A DNA stretch of 7,474 bases from an uncultured Collinsella sp. (GTDB taxonomy: Bacteria > Actinomycetota > Coriobacteriia > Coriobacteriales > Coriobacteriaceae): assembly GCA_937934355.1 (NCBI GenBank), contig CALGZY010000093.1:1-7474 (forward strand). The letters are read 5' to 3'. The translations under genes and the position numbers were made by a program. Shown piece by piece: positions 6,432-7,474 of the stretch. The notes under the pieces are model-generated. The model had not been told where the DNA came from. It saw only the letters and a list, made by a program, of their open reading frames with translations, and did not search any database. How positions within the stretch are numbered: position 1 is the first letter of the stretch; the number at the start of each line of letters is the position of its first letter.

Positions 6432-7139
6432 ATGCCCCAGATTGATGATGCCGAGCTGTTTGGCAATGCCGAGGATCAGCGTGCGTACGAGGACTTTTGC
6501 GCCAATCAGGAGGCGGTCGAGAAGTTTACGCTCGACAAGCCCGCGCTTGTCTGCCGTTGGCGAATGTCCAACAAAAAGGTGCCCATGCTCAACCGCCACA
6601 TTCGCGCACTGTCCGAGCGTTTGGTGCAGGGCGAGCCGCTTACCCATAACATGCTCAGCTGGGCCAAGCAGCACGTTGAGTGGTCGCTTGCCGAGGGCGA
6701 TTACACCGCACGCGACGGCGTGCTCATGCTGGTGATCGACGTCAACGGCAACGCCGCCATGACGGTGGGGGAGTACGAGCCGCTAACCGATACGTCGGCC
6801 AAGGCGCTACGTGCCCGCTCCGCCGAGGCCCGCTCCGAGGCCGACGAAACCGGCGTGGCGCCCGAGCTGCTCGCCGCCGTCGATAACGGCGAGCTTGCCT
6901 TTGTGGCGCCAGCGGACGAGTGCCTGTGCGGCACGGCGACGCTCATCGAGCAGCTGGCTCAGACCAAGGGCATCCCGGTCACGCGCGTAGATATTCCTGC
7001 GCAGCTTAAGGGCGCGCTGTTTCTGGTGAGCGACGAGCACGGCGTGGTCCCTGCCGGCAATACCGATGCCGCTGAGGCGGACGCTGCTATGGTCACCTTC
7101 TTCGCCGAAGGCTACGAAAAGCTCCGCGCCCGCCGCTAA
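6432..7139 (+). CDS. Unrecognised conserved-looking protein
   Basis: I do not recognise this 235-residue protein. It is clearly coding: the frame is long, third positions are G/C-rich and start signals are good. It has no signal peptide or membrane helix, so it is probably cytoplasmic. It is acidic and alanine-rich in the middle. Visible parts are a helical N-terminus, a basic patch CRWRMSNKKVPMLNRHIRAL, a probable strand pair VLMLVIDVNGNAAMTVGEYEPL, an Ala/Glu/Arg-rich helical linker, and a C-terminal section with CLCGTATLIEQLAQTKGIP and a strand ALFLVSDEHGVVP. ATG 6432 has AAAGG 7 bases upstream within a leader predicted from the -10 box. ATG 6408 is in frame, adds 8 residues and has AGAGG 5 bases upstream, but that site overlaps the -10 box and would be missing from the predicted transcript. 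The gene follows purH but has its own promoter, so no purine role is implied. Confidence 0.88.
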   Translation: MPQIDDAELFGNAEDQRAYEDFCANQEAVEKFTLDKPALVCRWRMSNKKVPMLNRHIRALSERLVQGEPLTHNMLSWAKQHVEWSLAEGDYTARDGVLMLVIDVNGNAAMTVGEYEPLTDTSAKALRARSAEARSEADETGVAPELLAAVDNGELAFVAPADECLCGTATLIEQLAQTKGIPVTRVDIPAQLKGALFLVSDEHGVVPAGNTDAAEADAAMVTFFAEGYEKLRARR

Positions 7140-7150
7140 ATGATTATTCT

Positions 7151-7188
7151 GGGACGGGGATAAAAAAATCATTTTGGTCCCCGTTCCC
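7151..7188. repeat. GC-rich hairpin, REP-like, possible terminator
   Basis: GGGACGGGGA (7151-7160) pairs with TCCCCGTTCCC (7178-7188), ten base pairs with one extra T-side base. The 17-base loop is an A-run followed by ATCATTTTGG, and its AAAA and TTTT parts can pair further. It starts 12 bases after the stop of the unrecognised gene and could end that transcript, although no T-run follows. The words TCATTTT and GTCCCC link it to the elements at 1477 and 3665. Confidence 0.6.
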
Positions 7189-7189
7189 G

Positions 7190-7227
7190 TCGCGAGCGTA
7201 AGACGGACAAAACGCCCCCGCTCGCGA
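7190..7227. repeat. Perfect 9-bp inverted repeat
   Basis: TCGCGAGCG (7190-7198) and CGCTCGCGA (7219-7227) are exact complements around a 20-base loop. It directly follows the preceding hairpin and lies about 90 bases before the response regulator start. It has no T-run. It may stabilise the 3' end of the upstream message or be a protein-binding dyad. Confidence 0.5.
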
Positions 7228-7279
7228 ACAGTTCTGTCACCTTGACGACGTGCGTGGTGCGCACCTGCGGCTCCGCGGT

Positions 7280-7285
7280 CATAAT
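7280..7285 (+). promoter_or_regulatory. Candidate -10 of the response regulator gene
   Basis: CATAAT matches the -10 consensus at 5 of 6 positions and predicts a start near 7292, giving a leader of about 26 bases with the ribosome-binding site GGGGAG (7304-7309). The -35 position at 17 bp is GTGCGC (7257-7262), which is poor and sits inside the perfect palindrome GGTGCGCACC (7256-7265). A TTGACG at 7242-7247 is 32 bp away, too far to serve as its -35. The poor -35 suggests an activator or an overlapping operator. Confidence 0.4.
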
Positions 7286-7317
7286 GGGGCAAGACAACCA
7301 AGAGGGGAGCGGAATCC

Positions 7318-7474
7318 ATGGCGCTGATCTATATCGTTGAGGACGACGAGCCCATTCGTCCCGAGCTTGCCGATATCCTTGCCCGTGCCGGTTTTGAGGT
7401 CGAGGCCTGCGAATCGTTCGAGCATGTCTCGCGCGATATTCTCGCCGCCGCGCCCGACCTGGTGCTGCTCGACC
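7318..7474 (+). CDS. Response regulator, receiver domain (5' part only)
   Basis: The first 52 codons of a two-component response regulator, cut off by the window end. The start has GGGGAG 8 bases upstream. The receiver fold begins at once: IYIVEDDEPI gives the first strand and the acidic metal-binding pair D9 and D10. The first helix is about 14-24, the second strand runs through FEVEAC, and LVLLD is the third strand ending in D52, the expected phospho-acceptor and the last full codon visible. The conserved Thr/Ser and Lys of the second half lie outside. The start IYIVEDD resembles OmpR-family transcription regulators, but the output domain is not in view, so DNA binding is only likely. A partner histidine kinase would be expected downstream. 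Confidence 0.9.
   Translation, partial: MALIYIVEDDEPIRPELADILARAGFEVEACESFEHVSRDILAAAPDLVLLD

Noticed and set aside
7242..7247. TTGACG as -35 of the response regulator promoter
   Set aside because: It is 32 bp from the only good -10 (CATAAT), and no -10-like hexamer lies 16-18 bp downstream of it.

Overview
The window is GC-rich chromosomal DNA, and G or C dominates third codon positions in every gene. It looks like a high-GC Gram-positive of the Coriobacteriia, Collinsella or a close relative. That placement is an inference from codon use, protein style and the repeats between genes, not from a database match. There is no transposase, integrase, rRNA or tRNA, and nothing with atypical base composition, so this reads as core housekeeping DNA with short repeat elements in the gaps.

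Layout. The 3' end of an unidentified + strand gene (stop at 53-55) faces the stop of gluQRS (minus, 71-1081), a glutamyl-Q tRNA(Asp) synthetase. The 557-base gap 1082-1638 holds no convincing gene. It contains a perfect 17-bp hairpin, a possible pseudoknot and a REP-like hairpin. Next is a DUF2207 membrane protein (+, 1639-3582) with a strong intrinsic terminator, then a tandem 15-bp repeat, then a GNAT acetyltransferase read in the opposite direction (minus, 3722-4363). A 277-base divergent gap carrying an operator-like dyad leads to purH (+, 4641-6248), the bifunctional enzyme of the last two steps of IMP synthesis, which has its own terminator. An extended -10 promoter directly follows that terminator and serves an unrecognised 235-residue protein (+, 6432-7139, possibly starting at 6408). 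Two more hairpins and a candidate promoter then precede a response regulator cut off by the window end (+, 7318-7474).

The genes do not form one pathway. Each has its own start signals and most are separated by hairpins, so they are probably transcribed separately. GluQRS belongs to tRNA modification, PurH to nucleotide synthesis and the response regulator to signal transduction; the DUF2207, GNAT and unknown proteins cannot be assigned a process from sequence alone. I found no clear new multi-gene system. The items most worth a second look are the intergenic RNA-like structures at 1216-1329, the repeat family sharing GTCCCC with TCATT, the two -10 elements placed almost on top of start codons, and the unrecognised protein after purH.
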